Shown here piece after piece: positions 32,185-40,038 of a stretch of DNA of 64,000 bases (its first letter is position 1; the number at the start of each line of letters is the position of its first letter). Origin of the DNA: Dyadobacter koreensis (GTDB lineage: Bacteria > Bacteroidota > Bacteroidia > Cytophagales > Spirosomataceae); contig NZ_FNXY01000009.1 in the NCBI RefSeq assembly GCF_900108855.1, positions 310,001 to 374,000 on the forward strand. The letters are read 5' to 3'. The notes beneath the pieces were generated by a model. The model ran no database searches. It was not told the origin of the DNA and saw only the letters and a program-made list of their open reading frames with translations. The position numbers were made by a program, and so were the translations under genes.

Positions 32185-33837
32185 ATGAAAAAAACAATTT
32201 TCAGGTTCTTATTTGTATTGATCATCCTGGCCGGACTGAACTGGCTGGCTTCTCTATTCTTTTTCCGCTGGGATTTGACGGAAGATAAAAGATATACTAT
32301 TTCGGACGCAACCAAGCAGCTTTTAAGCAATTTAGATAAAGACGTCACGGTCAACGTTTACCTTTCGGGTGAATTTCCACCTGGATTTGAACGTCTGGAA
32401 AGTGCTACCCGCGAAACGCTTGAAGAATTTAAAACATACTCCAACGGACATTTATCCTTCCAGTTTTCTGATCCTTCTGATGCGGCAAGTGAAGATGAAC
32501 GGAAAAAACAATATCAAAATCTTGTTGATCGCGGCTTAACGCCGACAAATCTTTTTGCCAATGAAGACGGAAAACGCACTGAAAAACTGATTTTTCCTGG
32601 AGCGATCGTTCAGGCTGATACGCTTGCAATTCCGGTTCAGCTTTTAAAAGGAAATAAAAGCAGCACTCCCGAGGAACAGTTAAATCAATCTTACGAAAAC
32701 GTAGAATTCCAATTGGCTTCCGCGATTCGCGTACTTGAAAGTCCTGTCAAGAAGAAAGTTGGCTTACTTGTAAATCATACACAAAAACTCCCACCAGCCC
32801 GGCTTAGCGACCTAATCGCCACGATGCAGCAAAGTTATGACGTATTCATGGTCGTAAACGATCCTGAAACTTATGAGGGACTTGATGCTTTGATGATCCT
32901 GAAACCTGATGTTCCGTTTTCTGAGGAAGAAAAATACAAACTGGATCAATATGTCATCGGAGGGGGAAAGGCGCTTTTTTTTGTTGACGGAGCCAAAGTG
33001 GATAGTGTAAGTCTGGAAGGGAATTATGTACAACCGCTTGATTTAAATCTGAACGATCTTTTTTTCCGTTGGGGAGCCAGGATTAATAACAATCTTGTCA
33101 AAGATCTGAATTGTGCGACGATTCCAATGAATGTTGGAAATATGGGCGATAAGCCTGAAATAAAGGCTGTTCCCTGGCGATTTTTTCCTTTACTGAATAA
33201 TTTTGGGCCAAGTCCGATCACCAGAAATACGGATGCCGTTTATTCCCGGTTTCTGAGTTCTCTGGATACAGTTGGTGGCGCGCCAGGAATTCAGAAAACT
33301 CCGCTTTTAATGACTTCGCCCTATACAAATCTGGTCAATACACCAGCCTTAGTTGGTTATAACGAAGCCCGCCAGCAGCCGGATCCTTCTGAATATAAAG
33401 GGGGAGTAAAACTCGCAGCAGTACTTTTGGAAGGTTCTTTCAACTCGCTTTTTGAAAACAGGATCTTGCCCAACGATCCGCGTTCGAAAACTTTTAAATC
33501 AACAGGGCAGGGGAAAATTATTATTTGCGCTGATGGCGATGTCGTCGTGAATGACTTTGATTACCGCCGAAATACCCCGCTTCCACTAGGTTACGATCGT
33601 GCTTCCACCAATATTTTTGGCAATAAAGATTTCGTCATGCATGCGCTGGATTATATGACTGATGAAAATGGAATCATCAATTCACGAAGCAAACAAATCA
33701 GTATCCGTGCGCTGGATAAGATTGCGGTGCACAAGGACAAAAAATTCTGGCAAACGCTGAATCTTCTTTTGCCTCTGGTGATTCTCGGTATTTTCGGAGC
33801 GATTCGTTACTATATCCGGCGGCGCAAATTTGCCTGA
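32185..33837 (+). CDS. gldG: gliding motility ABC transporter-associated protein GldG
   Basis: Membrane-anchored protein of 550 residues from the ATG at 32185 (a TTG 9 codons earlier is less likely). It has an N-terminal transmembrane helix (FRFLFVLIILAGLNWLASLFFF), the ABC_transp_aux domain (FRWDLTEDKRYTIS, VTVNVYLSGEFPPGFERL), and a second helix close to the C-terminus (LNLLLPLVILGIFGAI) followed by RRRK. In gliding Bacteroidota GldA, GldF and GldG form an ABC system. No gldF is next to it here, which is uncommon. A terminator at 33884 follows. Confidence 0.9.
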   Translation: MKKTIFRFLFVLIILAGLNWLASLFFFRWDLTEDKRYTISDATKQLLSNLDKDVTVNVYLSGEFPPGFERLESATRETLEEFKTYSNGHLSFQFSDPSDAASEDERKKQYQNLVDRGLTPTNLFANEDGKRTEKLIFPGAIVQADTLAIPVQLLKGNKSSTPEEQLNQSYENVEFQLASAIRVLESPVKKKVGLLVNHTQKLPPARLSDLIATMQQSYDVFMVVNDPETYEGLDALMILKPDVPFSEEEKYKLDQYVIGGGKALFFVDGAKVDSVSLEGNYVQPLDLNLNDLFFRWGARINNNLVKDLNCATIPMNVGNMGDKPEIKAVPWRFFPLLNNFGPSPITRNTDAVYSRFLSSLDTVGGAPGIQKTPLLMTSPYTNLVNTPALVGYNEARQQPDPSEYKGGVKLAAVLLEGSFNSLFENRILPNDPRSKTFKSTGQGKIIICADGDVVVNDFDYRRNTPLPLGYDRASTNIFGNKDFVMHALDYMTDENGIINSRSKQISIRALDKIAVHKDKKFWQTLNLLLPLVILGIFGAIRYYIRRRKFA

Positions 33838-33868
33838 TAAATAAGGCGGCAGAGTACATTTTTTTTCT

Positions 33869-33876
33869 TACTTTTG
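33869..33876 (+). promoter_or_regulatory. -7 box candidate for dnaN
   Basis: TACTTTTG fits TAnnTTTG, 73 bases before the dnaN ATG. The transcript would start at about 33883, immediately at the hairpin 33884-33916. No good -33 element is visible. Confidence 0.35.
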
Positions 33877-33883
33877 TTCCCTA

Positions 33884-33916
33884 CCAGACAGATTTTCAGA
33901 TCTGCCTGGATTTTTT
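33884..33916 (+). terminator. terminator after gldG / 5' hairpin of dnaN
   Basis: CCAGACAGAT (33884-33893) pairs with ATCTGCCTGG (33900-33909), one A-C mismatch, followed by six T (33911-33916). It has standard rho-independent form and lies 33 bases before dnaN. Confidence 0.7.
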
Positions 33917-33949
33917 ATAATTTTTATTTAACCACTTCCGTCACGAATT

Positions 33950-35074
33950 ATGAAGTTTGTCGTTTCGTCATCGGTACTGCTCAAGCAACTATCTGCAATT
34001 AATGGTGTCGTTTCAACGAACCCAATCGTACCTATATTAGAAAACTTTTTACTTTCCCTTGAAGGTAATCGCCTGACTGTTACTGCATCTGATTTGCAGA
34101 CAGTGATGATTACTGAAATTGAAGTAGAATCCACAGAGAAAGGCGCTATTGCTGTCCCTGCAAAACTTTTGCTGGATACATTACGCGGTCTTCCTGAGCA
34201 GCCTATCACGCTTCAGGTTAACAGTGAAACTTTTGGAACAGAGATTATTTCAGACAATGGTCGTTATAAATTATCTGGTGAAAACCCGATCGATTTCCCA
34301 AAAACGCCGTCTGTAAACCGCGGACAATCGGTTGATCTGTCTTCTTCTGCTTTGGGCGCTGCAATTGCCAATACGTTGTTTGCAACCAGCACAGATGATT
34401 TGAGACCTGCTATGACCGGGGTTTTTGTTCAGATGGGGGTTGAAAATGCAACATTCGTGGCTACCGATGGTCACCGTTTGGTGCGCTACCGTCGTTCTGA
34501 TATCAAATCGGATGTTGATACTTCCATGATCATTCAGCGTAAGGCTTTGAACTTGCTGAAATCTTGTCTGCCTTCTGATGATGTTCCTGTAAAAGCTGAA
34601 TTTACTGCGTCCAACGCATTTTTCAGTTTTGGAAATATCCGTATGATCTGTCGTTTGATCGATGAGCGTTTCCCGGATTACGAAAATGCAATTCCGACAA
34701 ACAATCCCAATACGCTGACGATTGGCCGGATGGAAATTCTGAGCTCATTGCGTCGTATTTCCATTTATTCAAACCGTACCACACACCAGGTTCGTCTGAA
34801 AATGTCTTTGAATGATCTTGTAATTTCTGCGGAAGATCTTGATTACTCAAATGAAGCGAACGAACGTTTAATGTGCGAGTACAACGGCGATGCCATGGAA
34901 ATTGGTTTCAACGCCAAATTCCTTATTGAGGTACTTGGAAACTTGTCAAGCAAAACCATTACATTCGAACTTTCTGCACCTAACCGTGCCGGTTTAATTA
35001 TCCCGGTTGATCAGGAAGAAAATGAAGATATTCTTATGCTGGTCATGCCGGTAATGTTGAATACTTACGTTTAG
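33950..35074 (+). CDS. dnaN: DNA polymerase III beta subunit (sliding clamp)
   Basis: Ring-shaped processivity clamp of 374 residues built from three repeated domains. Hallmarks are MKFVVSSSVLLKQLSAINGVV at the start, NRLTVTASDLQTVM, FATDGHRLVRYR-like VATDGHRLVRYRRS (about residue 176) and the C-terminal hydrophobic partner-binding region ending LVMPVMLNTYV. The length is canonical. It is not next to dnaA or recF in this window. A strong terminator follows at 35131. Confidence 0.96.
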   Translation: MKFVVSSSVLLKQLSAINGVVSTNPIVPILENFLLSLEGNRLTVTASDLQTVMITEIEVESTEKGAIAVPAKLLLDTLRGLPEQPITLQVNSETFGTEIISDNGRYKLSGENPIDFPKTPSVNRGQSVDLSSSALGAAIANTLFATSTDDLRPAMTGVFVQMGVENATFVATDGHRLVRYRRSDIKSDVDTSMIIQRKALNLLKSCLPSDDVPVKAEFTASNAFFSFGNIRMICRLIDERFPDYENAIPTNNPNTLTIGRMEILSSLRRISIYSNRTTHQVRLKMSLNDLVISAEDLDYSNEANERLMCEYNGDAMEIGFNAKFLIEVLGNLSSKTITFELSAPNRAGLIIPVDQEENEDILMLVMPVMLNTYV

Positions 35075-35130
35075 AAGATATAGCTATCGAAATTGAGATA
35101 TTAGTCTATCTTAATTTTTGTTAAAATAAT

Positions 35131-35168
35131 AAAAAATGCCAGTAGGAAATTCCTGCTGGCATTTTTTA
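35131..35168 (+). terminator. terminator after dnaN
   Basis: AATGCCAGTAGGAA and TTCCTGCTGGCATT form a 14-bp stem with one G-U pair, framed by AAAAA before and TTTTTT after, so it could work on both strands. Confidence 0.88.
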
Positions 35169-35222
35169 TATGTCTGGAAATCAGCATATTAAACTTGATA
35201 AACTGATATTTTCAACTATAAG

Positions 35223-35294
35223 TACGAAAATAATCGTAATAGACCCTTGCAAATACGAATCTTTTCGTAGACATTTGTTACGAACTAAATCGTA
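35223..35294 (+). promoter_or_regulatory. three BlaI/MecI-type operator dyads
   Basis: TACGA-N6-TCGTA occurs three times in the 275-base gap before the BlaI-family gene: 35223-35238, 35254-35269 and 35279-35294, with spacings of 31 and 25 bases. Perfect half-sites and the position directly upstream of a BlaI/BlaR1 pair indicate an autoregulatory operator array. The TCGTA/TACGA core differs by one base from the TACA/TGTA dyad of classical BlaI sites. Confidence 0.75.
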
Positions 35295-35349
35295 CATAGT
35301 CAATTTATCCTTTTGAATTGAAAATCAAATTACTAAAATTTTATTAGCC

Positions 35350-35724
35350 ATGATCATAAAACCAACAGAATCTGAACTGGAAATTTTGAACTACTTATGG
35401 AAAGAAGGCCCTTCGACTGTGAGGCAAGTTCATGATTTCCTTTCTGCATCCAAAGACACAGGTTACACTACGACCCTTAAACTGATGCAGATTATGCATG
35501 ACAAAGGCGTTTTGTATAGAACCGAAAGCGGCCGCTCTCACATTTACGTAGCCTTACTAGACGAAGAAGAAACGCAGCAGGATTTGCTTGGACGTTTTGT
35601 TGAATCAACATTCCGTGGTTCTGCTGCCCGTTTGGTCATGCAGGCTTTGGGAAATCACTCAACTTCTAAAGAAGAATTAGATGAAATTCGTGAATTGTTA
35701 AACAACCTTGAAAACAAAAAATAG
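35350..35724 (+). CDS. BlaI/MecI/CopY-family transcriptional repressor
   Basis: Winged-helix repressor of 124 residues: TESELEILNYLWKEGPSTVRQVHDFL (helix-turn-helix), TTTLKLMQIMHDKGVLYRTESGRSHIY (wing), and a dimerising C-terminal helix region with LLGRFVESTFRGSAARLVMQAL. In the family it is inactivated by proteolysis triggered by a BlaR1-type membrane protease, encoded here 2 bases downstream. The three dyads upstream are its likely sites. The regulated function is unknown; no beta-lactamase gene is nearby. Confidence 0.93.
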   Translation: MIIKPTESELEILNYLWKEGPSTVRQVHDFLSASKDTGYTTTLKLMQIMHDKGVLYRTESGRSHIYVALLDEEETQQDLLGRFVESTFRGSAARLVMQALGNHSTSKEELDEIRELLNNLENKK

Positions 35725-35726
35725 CC

Positions 35727-37568
35727 ATGAAATCGTTTTTCAACTTATTCTCTGACGCGCTTGTTTCCTCCTTTGGATGGATGCTGGTTCATTCACTTTG
35801 GCAAGGTGCTTTGCTCGTATTAGTTGCCAGCATTGCGTTATATCTGTTGCGAAAAAGCCCGGCAACAGTTCGTTACACGGTGGGAATTCTGACACTTTCT
35901 ACTCAGGTCATTTCATCGCTAGTTACTTTTTTCTATTATTATTTCAATGCTGCTCCAAAGGTTTTAAGTACTGCATTGAAAAACACAGCGCATAACGTAT
36001 CCGACTGGAAAACATTAACTTACGAACTTTCACTAACTTCAAAAGTTCAGCTTTGGCTCGCGACACATATCCAGGAACTTGTCATTTGCTGGCTTATTGG
36101 CGCAGCTGTTTTGGTCGCAAGATTTCTGGGAGGATGGATTTACACCGAATATCTTCGTCATAATGCACGATTGGTTATGAACAAAGAATGGAGAGCAAGA
36201 TTTGGGGTTTTAACAGCAAAATTAAAAGTTTATCAATCCATAGAACTGAAAGAATCTTCGAAAATTTTGACTCCGATGGTGATAGGGACTTTGCAGCCGG
36301 TAGTATTAATCCCAATCGGACTATTGCTGGGTTTTCCAACGGCTCAAATCGAAGCCATTCTTGCGCATGAACTGGCACATATCCGTCGCCATGATTATCT
36401 GATCAATATGCTTCAATCTTTTGTTGAAGTCGTTTTCTTCTTTCATCCGGCACTTTGGTGGCTGTCCGAGCGTGTCCGCGTTGAGCGTGAGCATTGCTGC
36501 GATGATTTAGCTATTGAAGCTTGCGGAGATCGCCTTTCATTGGCGCATGCATTGGTTGGAATTGCTGAATTTAAAACAAATCATTCATTGGCTGTGGCTT
36601 TTGCTTCTAAAAAACCTCTTTTGTTACAACGTGTAAAACGCGTATTGGGCGTTGCTCCCAAGTCGGCCAGGATCTTTGGCGGCTTGCCAGTTACGATGTT
36701 ATTTGTTGCCGCATTGATCGGTGTGTCCGTTTATGCAGTTGGGCAGGATACGATTAAAAAGAAAAAGGCAAAAGCAAAAACACATCAGGTTGCTTCAAGA
36801 CAATCTAAATATGTTACTGTAAGAGATGAATACAGGACAGTCGTGGATGCTGAACAGGAGATTAATACTGAAATACCGGAGATCGATGAAAACATCAATG
36901 TAAACATTAATGAAGATTTTGATGGATCAGACTTTCTGTTGATGAACGATTCTCTTAAAAGTAAGATGAATGAATTCCATCAAAAAATGGCTGTTTTACA
37001 GAAACAAATGGAGCCGCTGCAAAGCCGTATGCATGAGCTTCAACTTGAAATGGAAAAACGCCAGTTTGAAATGGAGCATTTTGACAGAGACCGCGAAAAA
37101 ATTGATTGGAAAAAAGATAATGCGAATGAGATCCGTCAGGGATTGCTGGAAAAACGATCTAATCTTTTGCATCCTGATATTAAATCCAAAACGAAGTTAA
37201 ATGAGGCAGAACTTGAAAAACAACTGGCTGATTTTGAACAGCAGATTAAAGCGCAGGAACAAGTCATTACCAAACTAAATGCTGACCTTGCAAATAACCT
37301 GAAAGAAGGTGAAAAAGCGGGTGAACCTTATCGCGACATGGAAAAAGAAATGGATCAATTGAGCGGTAAGATGGATGAAATCGGGAAGGATATGGGACTG
37401 GCGTCTCTTGGAATTGAAAAATTATACCCTGCGCCGCCAAGACCGGCAAGGGCACCAAAAGCACCAAAAATGAAGTCAAAACCTGCCGTTGCAGCACCAG
37501 CGGCTCCGGCCGCACCGGCACTTTCTCCAAAAACACCACCAGCACCACCTTCTCCGGCCAGAAGATAA
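35727..37568 (+). CDS. BlaR1-like M56 family membrane metallopeptidase with long C-terminal extension
   Basis: Membrane zinc protease of 613 residues. About four transmembrane helices in the first ~350 residues (SFGWMLVHSLWQGALLVLVASIALYLL, ELVICWLIGAAVLVARFL, and a later one, GLPVTMLFVAALIGVSVYAV) frame the peptidase site AILAHELAHIRRHDYL (HExxH near residue 214) and EREHCCDDLAI. Instead of a penicillin-binding sensor the remaining ~265 residues have a KKKKAKAK stretch, a Glu/Gln/Lys-rich coiled coil and a low-complexity Ala/Pro tail (APAAPAAPALSPKTPPAPP). It starts 2 bases after the repressor gene. The signal it senses is unknown. Confidence 0.9.
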   Translation: MKSFFNLFSDALVSSFGWMLVHSLWQGALLVLVASIALYLLRKSPATVRYTVGILTLSTQVISSLVTFFYYYFNAAPKVLSTALKNTAHNVSDWKTLTYELSLTSKVQLWLATHIQELVICWLIGAAVLVARFLGGWIYTEYLRHNARLVMNKEWRARFGVLTAKLKVYQSIELKESSKILTPMVIGTLQPVVLIPIGLLLGFPTAQIEAILAHELAHIRRHDYLINMLQSFVEVVFFFHPALWWLSERVRVEREHCCDDLAIEACGDRLSLAHALVGIAEFKTNHSLAVAFASKKPLLLQRVKRVLGVAPKSARIFGGLPVTMLFVAALIGVSVYAVGQDTIKKKKAKAKTHQVASRQSKYVTVRDEYRTVVDAEQEINTEIPEIDENINVNINEDFDGSDFLLMNDSLKSKMNEFHQKMAVLQKQMEPLQSRMHELQLEMEKRQFEMEHFDRDREKIDWKKDNANEIRQGLLEKRSNLLHPDIKSKTKLNEAELEKQLADFEQQIKAQEQVITKLNADLANNLKEGEKAGEPYRDMEKEMDQLSGKMDEIGKDMGLASLGIEKLYPAPPRPARAPKAPKMKSKPAVAAPAAPAAPALSPKTPPAPPSPARR

Positions 37569-37584
37569 ATTGAATGTTTAAACA

Positions 37585-37626
37585 AATCGGCGTATTGCAA
37601 ATGACAGCAATACGCCGATTTCTCTT
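37585..37626. terminator. bidirectional terminator between M56 and LLM genes
   Basis: AAATCGGCGTATTG (37585-37598) and CAATACGCCGATTT (37609-37622) form a perfect 14-bp stem between convergent genes; the tails are only modestly T-rich. Confidence 0.75.
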
Positions 37627-37639
37627 TGAACCCAATCTT

Positions 37640-38662
37640 TTATTTATTAACCAAAGGCGAAACTTTCTGACCAATGATTTCAATCGATTTCATCAGTTTT
37701 TCATGTGATATTCCGGCATTGTCCATTTGAAATGTTAGTCGTGATATCCCGCCAAGGGCTTCACTATGGCGAAGTATTTTCTCTGCAACTTCTTCCGGCC
37801 CACCTACTAATAATGCACCTTCCGGTCCCATTTGAGATTCAAATCGTGCCCTTGTCATTGGAGGCCAGCCACGTTCTTTCCCGATTTTAGTGAATGATTC
37901 TGAATATCCCGGAAAAAATTCTTCAATTGCTACTTCCGTGGAATCACTCACATAACCAAGCGAATGCAGACCAACCTGAAGTTCTTCCGGTTTAAATCCT
38001 GCCCTTTTCCCCGCTTCTCTATACAAATCAACCAACGGACGGAAACGATGTGTTTCCCCACCGATAACAGCTACCATCAAAGGCAAACCCAGCATACCGG
38101 CACGGATAAAAGATTCCGGCGTACCACCCACACCTAACCAGATCGGTATTTTTTCCTGTAATGGTCGTGGGTAAACAGGCTGATTCTGCAACGCAGGACG
38201 AAATTTTCCAGACCAGGTTATAAACTCATTATCCCGGATTTTAAGTAACAGATCCAGTTTCTCTGAAAACAATTTATCATAATCTTGCAAGTTCAATCCA
38301 AATAAAGGAAAAGCATCCGTAAAAGAACCACGACCTACAACCATTTCGGCTCTTCCCTGAGAGATCAGATCCAGCGTCGCAAAATTTTGAAAAACTCTGA
38401 CCGGATCAGCAGCACTCAATACCGTTACGGCACTTGTCAAACGAATTTTCTTCGTACGAGAAGCGGCGGCGGCCAGTATCATCGAAGGCGCCGAGTCCAG
38501 AAATCCTTTCCGGTGATGTTCGCCAATTCCAAATACATCAAGACCGGAATAATCCGCGTGTTCTATTCTTTCCAGCAACTGAGCCATTGCATCCACATCA
38601 TCAATTGCCGTTACCGCTTCACCACTGAACATGGCGGCGAAACTATCAATTCCTATTTCCAT
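37640..38662 (-). CDS. LLM-class flavin-dependent oxidoreductase
   Basis: Luciferase-like TIM barrel of 340 residues from the ATG at 38662 (MEIGIDSFAAMF). The open frame extends 24 codons upstream without homology. Motifs include YSGLDVFGIGEHHRKGFLDSAP, RTKKIRLTSAVTVLSAADPVRVFQ, DLISQGRAEMVVGRGSF and PIWLGVGGTPESF. F420 versus FMN use cannot be decided by eye, but FMN is expected in this phylum. The substrate is unknown. Upstream on its strand is an inverted repeat (38735-38773) that could be its operator or a terminator for the preceding gene. Confidence 0.88.
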   Translation of the reverse strand: MEIGIDSFAAMFSGEAVTAIDDVDAMAQLLERIEHADYSGLDVFGIGEHHRKGFLDSAPSMILAAAASRTKKIRLTSAVTVLSAADPVRVFQNFATLDLISQGRAEMVVGRGSFTDAFPLFGLNLQDYDKLFSEKLDLLLKIRDNEFITWSGKFRPALQNQPVYPRPLQEKIPIWLGVGGTPESFIRAGMLGLPLMVAVIGGETHRFRPLVDLYREAGKRAGFKPEELQVGLHSLGYVSDSTEVAIEEFFPGYSESFTKIGKERGWPPMTRARFESQMGPEGALLVGGPEEVAEKILRHSEALGGISRLTFQMDNAGISHEKLMKSIEIIGQKVSPLVNK

Positions 38663-38734
38663 GGTATTCCTTTGACAATGTTTGTTTCTCAAATAAAATG
38701 TAAAGTTACCCGTATTAGCCCGTAAAAAAGTCAA

Positions 38735-38773
38735 TGCTATACAATAGGACCGTCAATATCCTTTTGTATAGCA
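38735..38773. promoter_or_regulatory. 15-nt inverted repeat upstream of LLM gene
   Basis: TGCTATACAATAGGA (38735-38749) and TCCTTTTGTATAGCA (38759-38773) pair with one T-T mismatch. On the minus strand it is followed by ATTGACTTTTTT, so it may terminate the reductase transcript; its position before the LLM start also suits an operator. Confidence 0.45.
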
Positions 38774-38801
38774 CTGTATTATTGAATTCTATATATCGAA
38801 T

Positions 38802-39869
38802 TTATTCCACCTCAATCACCACATCATCACTCATGGGATGCGCCACGCAGGTTAGAATAAAACCTTCTTTTAATTCCGCTTCTGATAAAGCATCTTCCTC
38901 GTCCAATGTCACTTTTCCGGATACACAGCGGCCCATACAGGCCGTGCACATTCCGGCCTGACAAGAATACGGAAGATCAATATCCATGTTCATTGCCGCT
39001 TCCAGCACCGTTTCATAAGGTTTTACGGGCACTTTATATTCCGTTCCTTCATAAAAAAGCGTAATCTCGTGCGTTTTGGGGGAATCGTCGGTTTCTTCCA
39101 AGGTTACTTCTCCCGGTTTTGATGCAGTAGCAGTCAGGAAACTTTCCTGTCTGATTTTATTTAACGCAACGCCTCTGATGGCCAAAGCACGGTTTGCTTC
39201 TTCCATCATATCTTCGGGGCCGCATAGAAAATATTCGGCTTCGCTGACCTTCAAATCCGGCAAACCTTCCATGATTTTCAGGATATGGCTTTTATTCAAA
39301 CGGCCACGTTCTCCTGCCCAATTGTCGTCTGGCTGACTCAGCGTATAAACTACCTTGAATCGCTCTTTATATTTTTCCTTAAGAGCCTTGATTTTATCCT
39401 TAAAAATAATGCTTAATTCAGTCCGGCTGCCGTAGATTAGTACAACTTCACTTTCCTGTTCAACCATTAAAATGGATTTGGCGATCGAAAACAATGGCGT
39501 GATTCCACTTCCTGCGCCGATAAAAACAACCTGACGGGTTTGGTCATCCTCCTGTTTTGGAAAAAATATTCCCATGGGCTCCATGGCTTCAAGCACATCG
39601 TCTACTTTTATAGTATCCAGTAAATAATTGGAAGCAAATCCACCTGGAACACGTTTGATCGTGATTGCTAAGGAAACGTCTGTATAAGGAGAACTGGACA
39701 TGGAGTAGGAACGACGCACTTTTTTGTCTCCATCCGGCAAAAGAAGCGTAATAAATTGTCCGGGACGATAGGCAACTACTTCATTGAGAGGATGCCAAAA
39801 ATGGATTGTAGATGCATCTTCCGTTTCTTTTTCTATTTCTTTAACCTTTAAAAAATAATATTTGCTCAT
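38802..39869 (-). CDS. ferredoxin-NADP-type oxidoreductase with C-terminal 2Fe-2S domain (PaaE-like)
   Basis: Electron-transfer protein of 355 residues. The N-terminal FAD-binding domain has YRPGQFITL and RRSYSMSSSP; the NAD(P) domain has FIGAGSGITPLFSI and YFLCGPEDMMEEA; the C-terminal plant-type ferredoxin has YSCQAGMCTACMG with a later Cys in ILTCVAHP, giving the C-x4-C-x2-C plus C cluster. Architecture matches PaaE and other ring-hydroxylase reductases. No paaABCD genes are nearby, so it is an orphan reductase. The oxygenase partner is unknown. Confidence 0.88.
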   Translation of the reverse strand: MSKYYFLKVKEIEKETEDASTIHFWHPLNEVVAYRPGQFITLLLPDGDKKVRRSYSMSSSPYTDVSLAITIKRVPGGFASNYLLDTIKVDDVLEAMEPMGIFFPKQEDDQTRQVVFIGAGSGITPLFSIAKSILMVEQESEVVLIYGSRTELSIIFKDKIKALKEKYKERFKVVYTLSQPDDNWAGERGRLNKSHILKIMEGLPDLKVSEAEYFLCGPEDMMEEANRALAIRGVALNKIRQESFLTATASKPGEVTLEETDDSPKTHEITLFYEGTEYKVPVKPYETVLEAAMNMDIDLPYSCQAGMCTACMGRCVSGKVTLDEEDALSEAELKEGFILTCVAHPMSDDVVIEVE

Positions 39870-39877
39870 GGTGATTT

Positions 39878-39901
39878 GGCGGTCGGCTTTCGGCTATCAG
39901 C
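39878..39901. repeat. GGCGGTCGGC-type dispersed repeat
   Basis: The 24 bases GGCGGTCGGCTTTCGGCTAT plus CAGC are related to both arms of the repeat at 9268-9344 and are followed by CTGTCAG, forming a short palindrome CAGCTG. Confidence 0.5.
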
Positions 39902-39983
39902 TGTCAGTCCTTTGATATTTCAGAGTTTATGGTGCTTTTAACCTTTAACAAGGAATTAGCAAAGGTAATTCGCCTGGGTAAAG

Positions 39984-40017
39984 AAAAAGCCTCATGGTAT
40001 TGAAAAATCCATGAGGC
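39984..40017 (-). terminator. terminator of aminotransferase gene
   Basis: GCCTCATGG (39989-39997) and CCATGAGGC (40009-40017) form a perfect stem; on the minus strand it is followed by TTTTT (39984-39988). Confidence 0.85.
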
Positions 40018-40038
40018 CGGCAATAAATTTGTTCTATA

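Noticed and set aside
35350..37568. Beta-lactam resistance locus
   Set aside because: There is no beta-lactamase or PBP2a gene, and the membrane protease lacks a penicillin-binding domain.
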